Below are positions 19,601 through 33,800 of a stretch of DNA of 62,000 bases, piece by piece. The translations under genes were made by a program, and so were the position numbers. This DNA comes from Owenia fusiformis (taxonomy: Eukaryota > Annelida > Polychaeta > Sabellida > Oweniidae): contig CAIIXF020000113.1 in the NCBI GenBank assembly GCA_903813345.2, positions 1 to 62,000 on the forward strand, written 5' to 3'. The notes under the pieces are model-generated. The model had not been told where the DNA came from, ran no database searches, and saw only the letters and a list, made by a program, of their open reading frames with translations. Position 1 is the stretch's first letter. The number at the start of each line of letters is the position of its first letter.

Positions 19601-20067
19601 GAGCATACATGCTGAGGCTCCGATAGCTACACTCACTACACGGCTACAGAGGTTGTGGAGGTAAGCCTAGGAGCAGGCATTCAGTGGCTACGTTAGCTAC
19701 ATTGTCTGCGCTGATACACAGGGTCGGTCTGTATGTAAGCCTAGGAGCATGCATACAGTGGCTCCGCTAGCTACACTGGGTACGCTACTACAGAGTGTAC
19801 AGAGGTAACCAAAGGAGTATGCATGCTGTGGCTACGCTAGCTACACTCGCAACGCGGCTACAGAGGGTATAGAGGTGACCTTAGGGGAATGTATGCGGTA
19901 GCTACGCTAGCTACACTGGGTACGCTTCTACAGAGGGTCGGAAGGTAACCCTAGGAGCAGGCATGAGATGACTACGATAGCAACTCTGACTACGCTGCTA
20001 CACAGGGTCTGGATGCAAGCCTAGGAGCATGCATTCAGTGGCAACGCTACCTACACTGGGTAGGCTA
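16697..20067. repeat. Irregular edge of the satellite array
   Basis: Monomer variants here are more mixed and carry more indels than further right. Variant pairs such as ACTACCTACACTCGCTACG followed by GGAGATTAGCCTAGGAG recur at about 16780, 17585, 17890 and 18670, showing multi-monomer units without the long regular period. Confidence 0.8.
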
Positions 20068-23000
20068 CTACAGAGTGATTATATGTAACCTAAGGAGCAT
20101 CCATGCGGTGGCTACACTAGCTACACTCGCTACGCGGCTACATACGTAGGTTCTGGAGATTAGTCTAGGAGCAGGGATTCGGAGGCTACGTACACTATCT
20201 AGACTGACTACGCTGACATTACAGGGTCGGAATGTAAGCCTAGGAGCATGCATTCAGTGGCAACGCTAGCTACACTGGGTAGGCTACTACAGAGTGAATA
20301 GAGGTAACCTAAGTTGCAGTTACAGAGTGTACAGAGGTAACCAAAGGAGTATGCATGCTGTGGCTACGCTAGCTACACTTGCAACGCGGCAACAGAGGGT
20401 ATAGAGGTGACCTTAGGGGATTGTATGCGGTAGCTACGCTAGCTACACTGGGTACGCTTCTACAGAGTGTCTGAAGGTAACCCTAGGAGCAGGGATGCGA
20501 TGGCTACGCTAGCTACTCTGACTACGCTGCTACACAGGATCTGGATGTAAGCCGAGGAGCATGTATTCAGTGGCAACGCTAGCTACACTGGGTAGGCTAC
20601 TACAGAGTGATTATAGGTAACCTAAGGAGCATGCATGCGGTGGCTACGCTAGTTAGACTCGCTACGCGGCTACAGAGGTTCTTGAGGTAAGCCTAGTAGC
20701 ATGCATTCAGTGGCAACGCTAGCTACACTGGGAAGGCTAATACAGAGTGAATAGAACCTCAGGAGCAGCTACGCGGCTGTAGAGGGTATAGAGGTAAGAT
20801 TAGGAGAATGTATGCGTTAGCTACACTGGCTACGCGATTACAGAGGATATAGAGGTTACCTAAGGAGCATGCATGCGTTGGCTACGCTAGCTACACTTGC
20901 AACGCGGCTACAGAGGGTATAGAGGTGACCTTAGGGGAATGTATGCGGTAGCTACGCTAGCTACACTGGGTACGCTTCTACAAAGGGTCTGAAGGTAACC
21001 CTAGGAGCAGGCATGTGATGGCTACGCTAGCAACTCTGACTACGCTGCTACAAAGGGTCGGTCTGGATGTAAGCCTAGGAGCATTCATACATACGTAGGT
21101 TCTGGAAATTAGTCTAGGAGCAGGGATTCGGAGGCTACGTACGCTATCTAGACTGACTACGCTGACATTACAGGGTCGGAATGTAAGCCTAGGAGCATGC
21201 ATTCAGTGGCAACGCTAGTTACACTGGGTAGGCTACTACAGGAGGAGCAGCTACGCGGCTATAGAGGTAACCTTAGTAGAATGAATGCGTTAGCTACACT
21301 GGCTACGCTGCTACAGAGTGTACAGAGGTAACCCAAGGAGCATACATGCTGTGGCTACGATAGTTACACTCACTACACAGCTACAGAGGATGTGAATGTA
21401 AGCCTAGGAGCAGGCATTCAGTGGCTACGTTAGCTACATTGGCTACTCGGCTACACAGGGTCTGGATGTAAGCCTAGGAACATGCATTCAGTAGCTCCGC
21501 TATCTACACTGGGTACGCTACAACAGAGTGTGTAGAGGTAACCAAACGAGTATGCATTCAGTAGCTCCGCTATCTACACTGGGTACGCTACTACAGAGTG
21601 TATAGAGGTAACCAAAGTAGTATGCATGCTGTGGCTACGCTAGCTACACTTGCAACGCGGCTACAGAGGGTATAGAGGTGACCATTTGGGGAATGTATGA
21701 GGTAGCTATGCTAGACTGGGTACGCTTCTACACAAGGTCTTGATGTAAGCCTAGGAGCATGCATTCAGTGGCAACGCTAGCTACACTGGGTTACTAAAGA
21801 GTGATTATAGGTAACTTAAGGAGCATGCATGCGGTGGCTACACTACCTACACTCGCTACGCGGCTACATAGGTTCTGGAGATTAGCCTAGGAGTAGGGAT
21901 TCGGAGGCTACGTACCTTATCTAGACTGACTACGCTTACATTACAGGGTCGGAATGTAAGCCTAGGAGCATGCATTCAGTGGCAACGCTAGCTACACTGG
22001 GTAGGCTACTACAGAGTGAATAGAGGTAACCTAAGGAGCAGCTACGCGGCTATAGAGGTAACCTTAGTAGAATGAATGCGTTAGCTACACTGGCTACGCT
22101 GCTACAGAGTGTACAGAGGTAACCCAAGGAGAATACATGCCTAGGAGCAGGGATTCGGAGGCTACGTAAGCTATCTAGACTGACTACGCTGACATTACAG
22201 GGTCGGAATGTAAGCCCAGGAGCATGCATTCAGTGGCAACTTGGTAGGCTACTACAGAGTGAATAGAGGTAACCTAAGGAGCAGCTACGCGGCTATAGAG
22301 GGTATAGAGGTAACCATAGGAGAATGTATGCGTTAGCTACATTGGCTACGCGATTACAGACGATATAGAGATTACCTAAGGAGCATGCATGCGGTGGCTA
22401 CACTACCTACACTCGCTACGCGGATACATAGGTTCTGGAGATTAGCCTAGGAAAAGGGATTCGGAGGCTACGTACGCTATCTAGACTGACTACGCTGAAA
22501 TTACATGGTCGGAATGTAAGCCTAGGAGCATGCATTCAGTGGCAACGCTATTTACACTGGGTAGGCTACTACAGGAGGAGCAGCTACGCGGCTATAGAGG
22601 TAACCTTAGTAGAATGAATGCGTTAGCTACACTGGCTACGCTGCTACAGAGTGTACAGAGGTAACCCAAGGAGCATACATGCTGTTGCTACGATAGTTAC
22701 ACTCACTACACAGCTACAGAGGATGTGGATGTAAGCCTAGGAGCAGGCATTCAGTGGCTATGTTAGCTACATTGGCTACTCGGCTACACAGGGTCTGGAT
22801 GTAAGCCTAGGAACATGCATTCAGTAGCTCCGCTATCTACACTGGGTACGCTACAACAGAGTGTGTAGAGGTAACCAAACGAGTATGCATGCTGTGGCTA
22901 CGCTAGCTACACTGGGTAGGCTACTACAGAGTGAATAGAGGTAACCTAAGGAGCAGCTACGCGGCTATAGAGGTAACCTTAGTAGAATGAATGCGTTAGC

Positions 23001-26000
23001 TACACTGGCTACGCTGCTACAGAGTGTACAGAGGTAACACAAGGAGAATACATGCTGTGGTTACACTGTGGATAGTTACACTCACGACACAGCTACAGAG
23101 GTTGTGGAGGAGCCTAGGAGCAGGCATTCAGTGGCTACGTTAGCTACATTGGCTACGCAGCTACACAGGGTCTGGATGTATGTTTAGGAGCATGCATTCA
23201 GTGGCCCCACTGGGTACGCTACTACAGAGTGTATAGAGGTAACCAAACGAGTATGCATGCTGTGGCTACGCTAGCTACACTCGCAACGTGGCTACAGAGG
23301 GTATAGAGGTGACCTTAGGGGAATGTATGTGCTTGCTACGGTAGCTACAATGGGTACGCTACTACAGAGGGTCGGAAGGTAACCCTAGGAGCATGCATAC
23401 AGTGGCTCCGCTAGCTACACTCGCAACGTGGCTACAGAGGGTATAGAGGTGACCTTAGGGGAATGTATGTGCTTGCTACGGTAGCTACAATGGGTACGCT
23501 ACTACAGAGGGTCGGAAGGTAACCCTAGGAGCATGCATACAGTGGCTCCGCTAGCTACACTCGTTACGAGGCTACAGAGGGTATAGATGTAACCTTAGGA
23601 GAATGTATGCGGTAGATACCCTAGCAACACTGGCTACGCGGCTACAGAGGGTCTGGAGGTAACCCTAGGAGCAGGCATGCGATGGCTACGCTTTCTAATC
23701 TGACTACGCTTCTACACAGGGTCTGGATGTAGACCTAGGAGCATGCATTCAGTGGGTACGTTAGGTTTATTGGCTACGCGGCTACACAGGGTCTAGAAGT
23801 AGGCCTATGAGCATGCATTCAGGGGCTACGCTAGCTACACTGGCTTCGTGACTACACAGGGTCTTAAAGTAAGCCTACAGCATGCATTCAGTGGCTACAC
23901 TGGCTTTGCGACTACTGGTGTATAGAGGTAACCAAATGAGCATACATGCTGAGGCTCCGATAGCTACACTCACTACACGGCTACAGAGGTTGTGGAGGTA
24001 AGCCTAGGAGCAGGCATTCAGTGGCTACGTTAGCTACATTGTCTGCGCTGATACACAGGGTCGGTCTGTATGTAAGCCTAGGAGCATGCATACAGTGGCT
24101 CCGCTAGCTACACTGGGTACACTACTACAGAGTGTACAGAGGTAACCAAAGGAGTATGCATGCTGTGGCTACGCTAGCTACACTCGCAACGCGGCTACAG
24201 AGGGTATAGAGGTGACCTTAGGGGAATGTATGCGGTAGCTACGCTAGCTACACTGGGTACGCTTCTACAGAGGGTCGGAAGGTAACCCTGGGAGCAGGCA
24301 TGAGATGACTACGATAGCAACTCTGACTACGCTGCTACACAGGGTCTGGATGCAAGCCTAGGAGCATGCATTCAGTGGCAACGCTACCTACACTGGGTAG
24401 GCTACTACAGAGTGATTATATGTAACCTAAGGAGCATCCATGCGGTGGCTACACTAGCTACACTCGCTACGCGGCTACATACGTAGGTTCTGGAGATTAT
24501 TCTAGGAGCAGGGATTCGGAGGCTACGTACACTATCTAGACTGACTACGCTGACATTACAGGGTCGGAATGTAAGCCTAGGAGCATGCATTCAGTGGCAA
24601 CGCTAGCTACACTGGGTAGGCTACTACAGAGTGAATAGAGGTAACCTAAGTTGCAGTTACAGAGTGTACAGAGGTAACCAAAGGAGTATGCATGCTGTGG
24701 CTACGCTAGCTACACTTGCAACGCGGCAACAGAGGGTATAGAGGTGACCTTAGGGGATTGTATGCGGTAGCTACGCTAGCTACACTGGGTACGCTTCTAC
24801 AGAGTGTCTGAAGGTAACCCTAGGAGCAGGGATGCGATGGCTACGCTAGCTACTCTGACTACGCTGCTACACAGGATCTTGATGTAAGCCGAGGAGCATG
24901 TATTCAGTGGCAACGCTAGCTACACTGGGTAGGCTACTACAGAGTGATTATAGGTAACCTAAGGAGCATGCATGCGGTGGCTACGCTAGTTAGACTCGCT
25001 ACGCGGCTACAGAGGTTCTTGAGGTAAGCCTAGTAGCATGCATTCAGTGGCAACGCTAGCTACACTGGGAAGGCTAATACAGAGTGAATAGAACCTCAGG
25101 AGCAGCTACGCGGCTGTAGAGGGTATAGAGGTAAGATTAGGAGAATGTATGCGTTAGCTACACTGGCTACGCGATTACAGAGGATATAGAGGTTACCTAA
25201 GGAGCATGCATGCGTTGGCTACGCTAGCTACACTTGCAACGCGGCTACAGAGGGTATAGAGGTGACCTTAGGGGAATGTATGCGGTAGCTACGCTAGCTA
25301 CACTGGGTACGCTTCTACAAAGGGTCTGAAGGTAACCCTAGGAGCAGGCATGTGATGGCTACGCTAGCAACTCTGACTACGCTGCTACAAAGGGTCGGTC
25401 TGGATGTAAGCCTAGGAGCATTCATACATACGTAGGTTCTGGAAATTAGTCTAGGAGCAGGGATTCGGAGGCTACGTACGCTATCTAGACTGACTACGCT
25501 GACATTACAGGGTCGGAATGTAAGCCTAGGAGCATGCATTCAGTGGCAACGCTAGTTACACTGGGTAGGCTACTACAGGAGGAGCAGCTACGCGGCTATA
25601 GAGGTAACCTTAGTAGAATGAATGCGTTAGCTACACTGGCTACGCTGCTACAGAGTGTACAGAGGTAACCCAAGGAGAATACATGCTGTGGTTACACTGT
25701 GGATAGTTACACTCACGACACAGCTACAGAGGTTGTGGAGGAGCCTAGGAGCAGGCATTCAGTGGCTACGTTAGCTACATTGGCTACGCAGCTACACAGG
25801 GTCTGGATGTATGCCTAGGAGCATGCATTTAGTGGCTCCACTGGGTACGCTACTACAGAGTGTATAGAGGTAACCAAAGTAGTATGCATGCTGTGGCTAC
25901 GCTAGCTACACTTGCAACGCGGCTACAGAGGGTATAGAGGTGACCATTTGGGGAATGTATGAGGTAGCTATGCTAGACTGGGTACGCTTCTACACAAGGT

Positions 26001-29000
26001 CTTGATGTAAGCCTAGGAGCATGCATTCAGTGGCAACGCTAGCTACACTGGGTAGGCTACTACAGAGTGAATAGAGGTAACCTAAGGAGCAGCTACGCGG
26101 CTATAGAGGTAACCTTAGTAGAATGAATGCGTTAGCTACACTGGCTACGCTGCTACAGAGTGTACAGAGGTAACCCAAGGAGAATACATGCCTAGGAGCA
26201 GGGATTCGGAGGCTACGTAAGCTATCTAGACTGACTACGCTGACATTACAGGGTCGGAATGTAAGCCCAGGAGCATGCATTCAGTGGCAACTTGGTAGGC
26301 TACTACAGAGTGAATAGAGGTAACCTAAGGAGCAGCTACGCGGCTATAGAGGGTATAGAGGTAACCATAGGAGAATGTATGCGTTAGCTACATTGGCTAC
26401 GCGATTACAGACGATATAGAGATTACCTAAGGAGCATGCATGCGGTGGCTACACTACCTACACTCGCTACGCGGATACATAGGTTCTGGAGATTAGCCTA
26501 GGAAAAGGGATTCGGAGGCTACGTACGCTATCTAGACTGACTACGCTGACATTACATGGTCGGAATGTAAGCCTAGGAGCATGCATTCAGTGGCAACGCT
26601 ATTTACACTGGGTAGGCTACTACAGGAGGAGCAGCTACGCGGCTATAGAGGTAACCTTAGTAGAATGAATGCGTTAGCTACACTGGCTACGCTGCTACAG
26701 AGTGTACAGAGGTAACCCAAGGAGCATACATGCTGTTGCTACGATAGTTACACTCACTACACAGCTACAGAGGATGTGGATGTAAGCCTAGGAGCAGGCA
26801 TTCAGTGGCTATGTTAGCTACATTGGCTACTCGGCTACACAGGGTCTGGATGTAAGCCTAGGAACATGCATTCAGTAGCTCCGCTATCTACACTGGGTAC
26901 GCTACAACAGAGTGTGTTGAGGTAACCAAACGAGTATGCATGCTGTGGCTACGCTAGCTACACTGGGTAGGCTACTACAGAGTGAATAGAGGTAACCTAA
27001 GGAGCAGCTACGCGGCTATAGAGGTAACCTTAGTAGAATGAATGCGTTAGCTACACTGGCTACGCTGCTACAGAGTGTACAGAGGTAACACAAGGAGAAT
27101 ACATGCTGTGGTTACACTGTGGATAGTTACACTCACGACACAGCTACAGAGGTTGTGGAGGAGCCTAGGAGCAGGCATTCAGTGGCTACGTTAGCTACAT
27201 TGGCTACGCAGCTACACAGGGTCTGGGTGTATGTTTAGGAGCATGCATTCAGTGGCCCCACTGGGTACGCTACTACAGAGTGTATAGAGGTAACCAAACG
27301 AGTATGCATGCTGTGGCTACGCTAGCTACACTCGCAACGTAGCTACAGAGGGTATAGAGGTGACCTTAGGGGAATGTATGTGCTTGCTACGGTAGCTACA
27401 ATGGGTACGCTTCTACAGAGGGTCGGAAGGTAACCCTAGGAGCATGCATACAGTGGCTCCGCTAGCTACACTCGTTACGAGGCTACAGAGGGTATAGATG
27501 TAACCTTAGGAGAATGTATGCGGTAGATACCCTAGCAACACTGGCTACGCGGCTACAGAGGGTCTGGAGGTAACCCTAGGAGCAGGCATGCGATGGCTAC
27601 GCTTTCTAATCTGACTACGCTTCTACACAGGGTCTGGATGTAGACCTAGGAGCATGCATTCAGTGGGTACGTTAGGTTTATTGGCTACGCGGCTACACAG
27701 GGTCTAGAAGTAGGCCTATGAGCATGCATTCAGGGGCTACGCTAGCTACACTGGCTTTGTGACTACACAGGGTCTAAAAGTAAGCCTAGGATCATGCATT
27801 CAGTGGCTACACTGGCTTTGCGACAACTGGTGTATAGAGGTAACCAAATGAGCATACATGCTGAGGCTCCGATAGCTACACTCACTACACGGCTACAGAG
27901 GTTGTGGAGGTAAGCCTAGGAGCAGGCATTCAGTGGCTACGTTAGCTACATTGTCTGCGCTGATACACAGGGTCGGTCTGTATGTAAGCCTAGGAGCATG
28001 CATACAGTGGCTCCGCTAGCTACACTGGGTACGCTACTACAGAGTGTACAGAGGTAACCAAAGGAGTATGCATGCTGTGGCTACGCTAGCTACACTCGCA
28101 ACGCGGCTACAGAGGGTATAGAGGTGACCTTAGGGGAATGTATGCGGTAGCTACGCTAGCTACACTGGGTACGCTTCTACAGAGGGTCGGAAGGTAACCC
28201 TAGGAGCAGGCATGAGATGACTACGATAGCAACTCTGACTACGCTGCTACACAGGGTCTGGATGCAAGCCTAGGAGCATGCATTCAGTGGCAACGCTACC
28301 TACACTGGGTAGGCTACTACAGAGTGATTATATGTAACCTAAGGAGCATGCATGCGGTGGCTACACTAGCTACACTCGCTACGCGGCTACATACGTAGGT
28401 TCTGGAGATTAGTCTAGGAGCAGGGATTCGGAGGCTACGTACACTATCTAGACTGACTACGCTGACATTACAGGGTCGGAATGTAAGCCTAGGAGCATGC
28501 ATTCAGTGGCAACGCTAGCTACACTGGGTAGGCTACTACAGAGTGAATAGAGGTAACCTAAGTTGCAGTTACAGAGTGTACAGAGGTAACCAAAGGAGTA
28601 TGCATGCTGTGGCTACGCTAGCTACACTTGCAACGCGGCAACAGAGGGTATAGAGGTGACCTTAGGGGATTGTATGCGGTAGCTACGCTAGCTACACTGG
28701 GTACGCTTCTACAGAGTGTCTGAAGGTAACCCTAGGAGCAGGGATGCGATGGCTACGCTAGCTACTCTGACTACGCTGCTACACAGGATCTGGATGTAAG
28801 CCGAGGAGCATGTATTCAGTGGCAACGCTAGCTTCACTGGGTAGGCTACTACAGAGTGATTATAGGTAACCTAAGGAGCATGCATGCGGTGGCTACGCTA
28901 GTTAGACTCGCTACGCGGCTACAGAGGTTCTTGAGGTAAGCCTAGTAGCATGCATTCAGTGGCAACGCTAGCTACACTGGGAAGGCTAATACAGAGTGAA

Positions 29001-30896
29001 TAGAACCTCAGGAGCAGCTACGCGGCTGTAGAGGGTATAGAGGTAAGATTAGGAGAATGTATGCGTTAGCTACACTGGCTACGCGATTACAGAGGATATA
29101 GAGGTTACCTAAGGAGCATGCATGCGTTGGCTACGCTAGCTACACTTGCAACGCGGCTACAGAGGGTATAGAGGTGACCTTAGGGGAATGTATGCGGTAG
29201 CTACGCTAGCTACACTGGGTACGCTTCTACAGAGGGTCTGAAGGTAACCCTAGGAGCAGGCATGTGATGGCTACGCTAGCAACTCTGACTACGCTGCTAC
29301 AAAGGGTCGGTCTGGATGTAAGCCTAGGAGCATTCATACATACGTAGGTTCTGGAAATTAGTCTAGGAGCAGGGATTCGGAGGCTACGTACGCTATCTAG
29401 ACTGACTACGCTGACATTACAGGGTCTGGATGTAAGCCTAGGAACATGCATTCAGTAGCTCCGCTATCTACACTGGGTACGCTACAACAGAGTGTGTAGA
29501 GGTAACCAAACGAGTATGCATGCTGTGGCTACGCTAGCTACACTGGGTAGGCTACTACAGAGTGAATAGAGGTAACCTAAAGAGCAGCTACGCGGCTATA
29601 GAGGTAATCTTAGTAGAATGAATGCGTTAGCTACACTGGCTACGCTGCTACAGAGTGTACAGAGGTAACACAAGGAGAATACATGCTGTGGTTACACTGT
29701 GGATAGTTACACTCACGACACAGCTACAGAGGTTGTGGAGGAGCCTAGGAGCAGGCATTCAGTGGCTACGTTAGCTACATTGGCTACGCAGCTACACAGG
29801 GTCTGGATGTATGTTTAGGAGCATGCATTCAGTGGCCCCACTGGGTACGCTACTACAGAGTGTATAGAGGTAACCAAACGAGTATGCATGCTGTGGCTAC
29901 GCTAGCTACACTCGCAACGTGGCTACAGAGGGTATAGAGGTGACCTTAGGGGAATGTATGTGCTTGCTACGGTAGCTACAATGGGTACGCTTCTACAGAG
30001 GGTCGGAAGGTAACCCTAGGAGCATGCATACAGTGGCTCCGCTAGCTACACTCGTTACGAGGCTACAGAGGGTATAGATGTAACCTTAGGAGAATGTATG
30101 CGGTAGATACCCTAGCAACACTGGCTACGCGGCTACAGAGGGTCTGGAGGTAACCCTAGGAGCAGGCATGCGATGGCTACGCTTTCTAATCTGACTACGC
30201 TTCTACACAGGGTCTGGATGTAGACCTAGGAGCATGCATTCAGTGGGTACGTTAGGTTTATTGGCTACGCGGCTACACAGGGTCTAGAAGTAGGCCTATG
30301 AGCATGCATTCAGGGGCTACGCTAGCTACACTGGCTTTGTGACTACACAGGGTCTAAAAGTAAGCCTAGGATCATGCATTCAGTGGCTACACTGGCTTTG
30401 CGACAACTGGTGAATAGAGGTAACCAAATGAGCATACATGCTGAGGCTCCGATAGCTACACTCACTACACGGCTACAGAGGTTGTGGAGGTAAGCCTAGG
30501 AGCAGGCATTCAGTGGCTACGTTAGCTACATTGTCTGCGCTGATACACAGGGTCGGTCTGTATGTAAGCCTAGGAGCATGCATACAGTGGCTCCGCTAGC
30601 TACACTGGGTACGCTACTACAGAGTGTACAGAGGTAACCAAAGGAGTATGCATGCTGTGGCTACGCTAGCTACACTCGCAACGCGGCTACAGAGGGTATA
30701 GAGGTGACCTTAGGGGAATGTATGCGGTAGCTACGCTAGCTACACTGGGTACGCTTCTACAGAGGGTCGGAAGGTAACCCTAGGAGCAGGCATGAGATGA
30801 CTACGATAGCAACTCTGACTACGCTGCTACACAGGGTCTGGATGCAAGCCTAGGAGCATGCATTCAGTGGCAACGCTACCTACACTGGGTAGGCTA
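20068..30896. repeat. Satellite, 2.6-4.3 kb higher-order blocks
   Basis: A landmark monomer pair (GTGATTATATGTAACC, then CTACATACGTAGG) occurs at about 20068, 24405, 28317 and 30897, giving blocks of 4337, 3912 and 2580 bp. Each landmark is followed 910 bp (13 monomers) later by a second landmark. The block 28317-30896 matches 34472-40690 with about 3.64 kb missing inside, so 24405-30896 is a shortened relative of the 9.8 kb unit to the right. Confidence 0.85.
23281..23560. repeat. Exact 140 bp (two-monomer) tandem duplication
   Basis: Bases 23281-23420 (starting TCGCAACGTGGCTACAG) are repeated directly at 23421-23560. The matching places at about 27330 and 29910 carry only one copy, so the step is recent and of dimer size. 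Confidence 0.85.
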
Positions 30897-33800
30897 CTAC
30901 AGAGTGATTATATGTAACCTAAGGAGCATGCATGCGGTGGCTACACTAGCTACACTCGCTACGCGGCTACATACGTAGGTTCTGGAGATTAGTCTAGGAG
31001 CAGGGATTCGGAGGCTACGTACACTATCTAGACTGACTACGCTGACATTACAGGGTCGGAATGTAAGCCTAGGAGCATGCATTCAGTGGCAACGCTAGCT
31101 ACACTGGGTAGGCTACTACAGAGTGAATAGAGGTAACCTAAGTTGCAGTTACAGAGTGTACAGAGGTAACCAAAGGAGTATGCATGCTGTGGCTACGCTA
31201 GCTACACTTGCAACGCGGCAACAGAGGGTATAGAGGTGACCTTAGGGGATTGTATGCGGTAGCTACGCTAGCTACACTGGATACGCTTCTACAGAGTGTC
31301 TGAAGGTAACCCTAGGAGCAGGGATGCGATGGCTACGCTAGCTACTCTGACTACGCTGCTACACAGGATCTGGATGTAAGCCGAGGAGCATGTATTCAGT
31401 GGCAACGCTAGCTACACTGGGTAGGCTACTACAGAGTGATTATAGGTAACCTAAGGAGCATACATGCGGTGGCTACGCTAGTTAGACTCGCTACGCAGCT
31501 ACAGAGGTTCTTGAGGCTACGCGATTACAGAGGATATAGAGGTTACCTAAGGAGCATGCATGCGTTGGCTACGCTAGCTACACTTGCAACGCGGCTACAG
31601 AGGGTATAGAGGTGACCTTAGGGGAATGTATGCGTTAGCTACGCTAGCTACACTGGGTACGCTTCTACAGAGGGTCTGAAGGTAACCCTAGGAGCAGGCA
31701 TGTGATGGCTACGCTAGCAACTCTGACTACGCTGCTACAAAGGGTCGGTCTGGATGTAAGCCTAGGAGCATTCATACATACGTAGGTTCTGGAAATTAGT
31801 CTAGGAGCAGGGATTCGGAGGCTACGTACGCTATCTAGACTGACTACGCTGACATTACAGGGTCGGAATGTAAGCCTAGGAGCATGCATTCAGTGGCAAC
31901 GCTAGTTACACTGGGTAGGCTACTACAGGAGGAGCAGCTACGCGGCCATAGAGGTAACATTAGTAGAATGAATGCCTTAGCTACACTGGCTACGCTGCTA
32001 CAGAGTGTACAGAGGTAACCCAAGGAGCATACATGCTGTGGCTACGATAGTTACACTCACTACACAGCTACAGAGGATGTGGATGTAAGCCTAGGAGCAG
32101 GCATTCAGTGGCTACGTTAGCTACATTGGCTACTCGGCTACACAGGGTCTGGATGTAAGCCTAGGAACATGCATTCAGTAGCTCCGCTATCTACACTGGG
32201 TACGCTACAACAGAGTGTGTAGAGGTAACCTAAGAGCAGCGCTATAGCTACGCGGCTATTGAGGTAACCTTAGTAGAATGAATGCGTTAGCTACACTGGC
32301 TACGCTGCTACAGAGTGTACAGAGGTAACCCAAGGAGAATACATGCCTAGGAGCAGGGATTCGGAGGCTACGTAAGCTATCTAGACTGACTACGCTGACA
32401 TTACAGGGTCGGAATGTAAGCCCAGGAGCATGCATTCAGTGGCAACTTGGTAGGCTACTACAGAGTGAATAGAGGTAACCTAAGGAGCAGCTACGCGGCT
32501 ATAGAGGGTATAGAGGTAACCATAGGAGAATGTATGCGTTAGCTACATTGGCTACGCGATTACAGACGATATAGAGATTACCTAAGGAGCATGCATGCGG
32601 TGGCTACACTACCTACACTCGCTACGCGGATACATAGGTTCTGGAGATTAGCCTAGGAAAAGGGATTCGGAGGCTACGTACGCTATCTAGACTGACTACG
32701 CTGACATTACATGGTCGGAATGTAAGCCTAGGAGCATGCATTCAGTGGCAACGCTATTTACACTGGGTAGGCTACTACAGGAGGAGCAGCTACGCGGCTA
32801 TAGAGGTAACCTTAGTAGAATGAATGCGTTAGCTACACTGGCTACGCTGCTACAGAGTGTACAGAGGTAACCCAAGGAGCATACATGCTGTTGCTACGAT
32901 AGTTACACTCACTACACAGCTACAGAGGATGTGGATGTAAGCCTAGGAGCAGGCATTCAGTGGCTATGTTAGCTACATTGGCTACTCGGCTACACAGGGT
33001 CTGGATGTAAGCCTAGGAACATGCATTCAGTAGCTCCGCTATCTACACTGGGTACGCTACAACAGAGTGTGTAGAGGTAACCAAACGAGTATGCATGCTG
33101 TGGCTACGCTAGCTACACTGGGTAGGCTACTACAGAGTGAATAGAGGTAACCTAAGGAGCAGCTACGCGGCTATAGAGGTAACCTTAGTAGAATGAATGC
33201 GTTAGCTACACTGGCTACGCTGCTACAGAGTGTACAGAGGTAACACAAGGAGAATACATGCTGTGGTTACACTGTGGATAGTTACACTCACGACACAGCT
33301 ACAGAGGTTGTGGAGGAGCCTAGGAGCAGGCATTCAGTGGCTACGTTAGCTACATTGGCTACGCAGCTACACAGGGTCTGGGTGTATGTTTAGGAGCATG
33401 CATTCAGTGGCCCCACTGGGTACGCTACTACAGAGTGTATAGAGGTAACCAAACGAGTATGCATGCTGTGGCTACGCTAGCTACACTCGCAACGTAGCTA
33501 CAGAGGGTATAGAGGTGACCTTAGGGGAATGTATGTGCTTGCTACGGTAGCTACAATGGGTACGCTTCTACAGAGGGTCGGAAGGTAACCCTAGGAGCAT
33601 GCATACAGTGGCTCCGCTAGCTACACTCGTTACGAGGCTACAGAGGGTATAGATGTAACCTTAGGAGAATGTATGCGGTAGATACCCTAGCAACACTGGC
33701 TACGCGGCTACAGAGGGTCTGGAGGTAACCCTAGGAGCAGGCATGCGATGGCTACGCTTTCTAATCTGACTACGCTTCTACACAGGGTCTGGATGTAGAC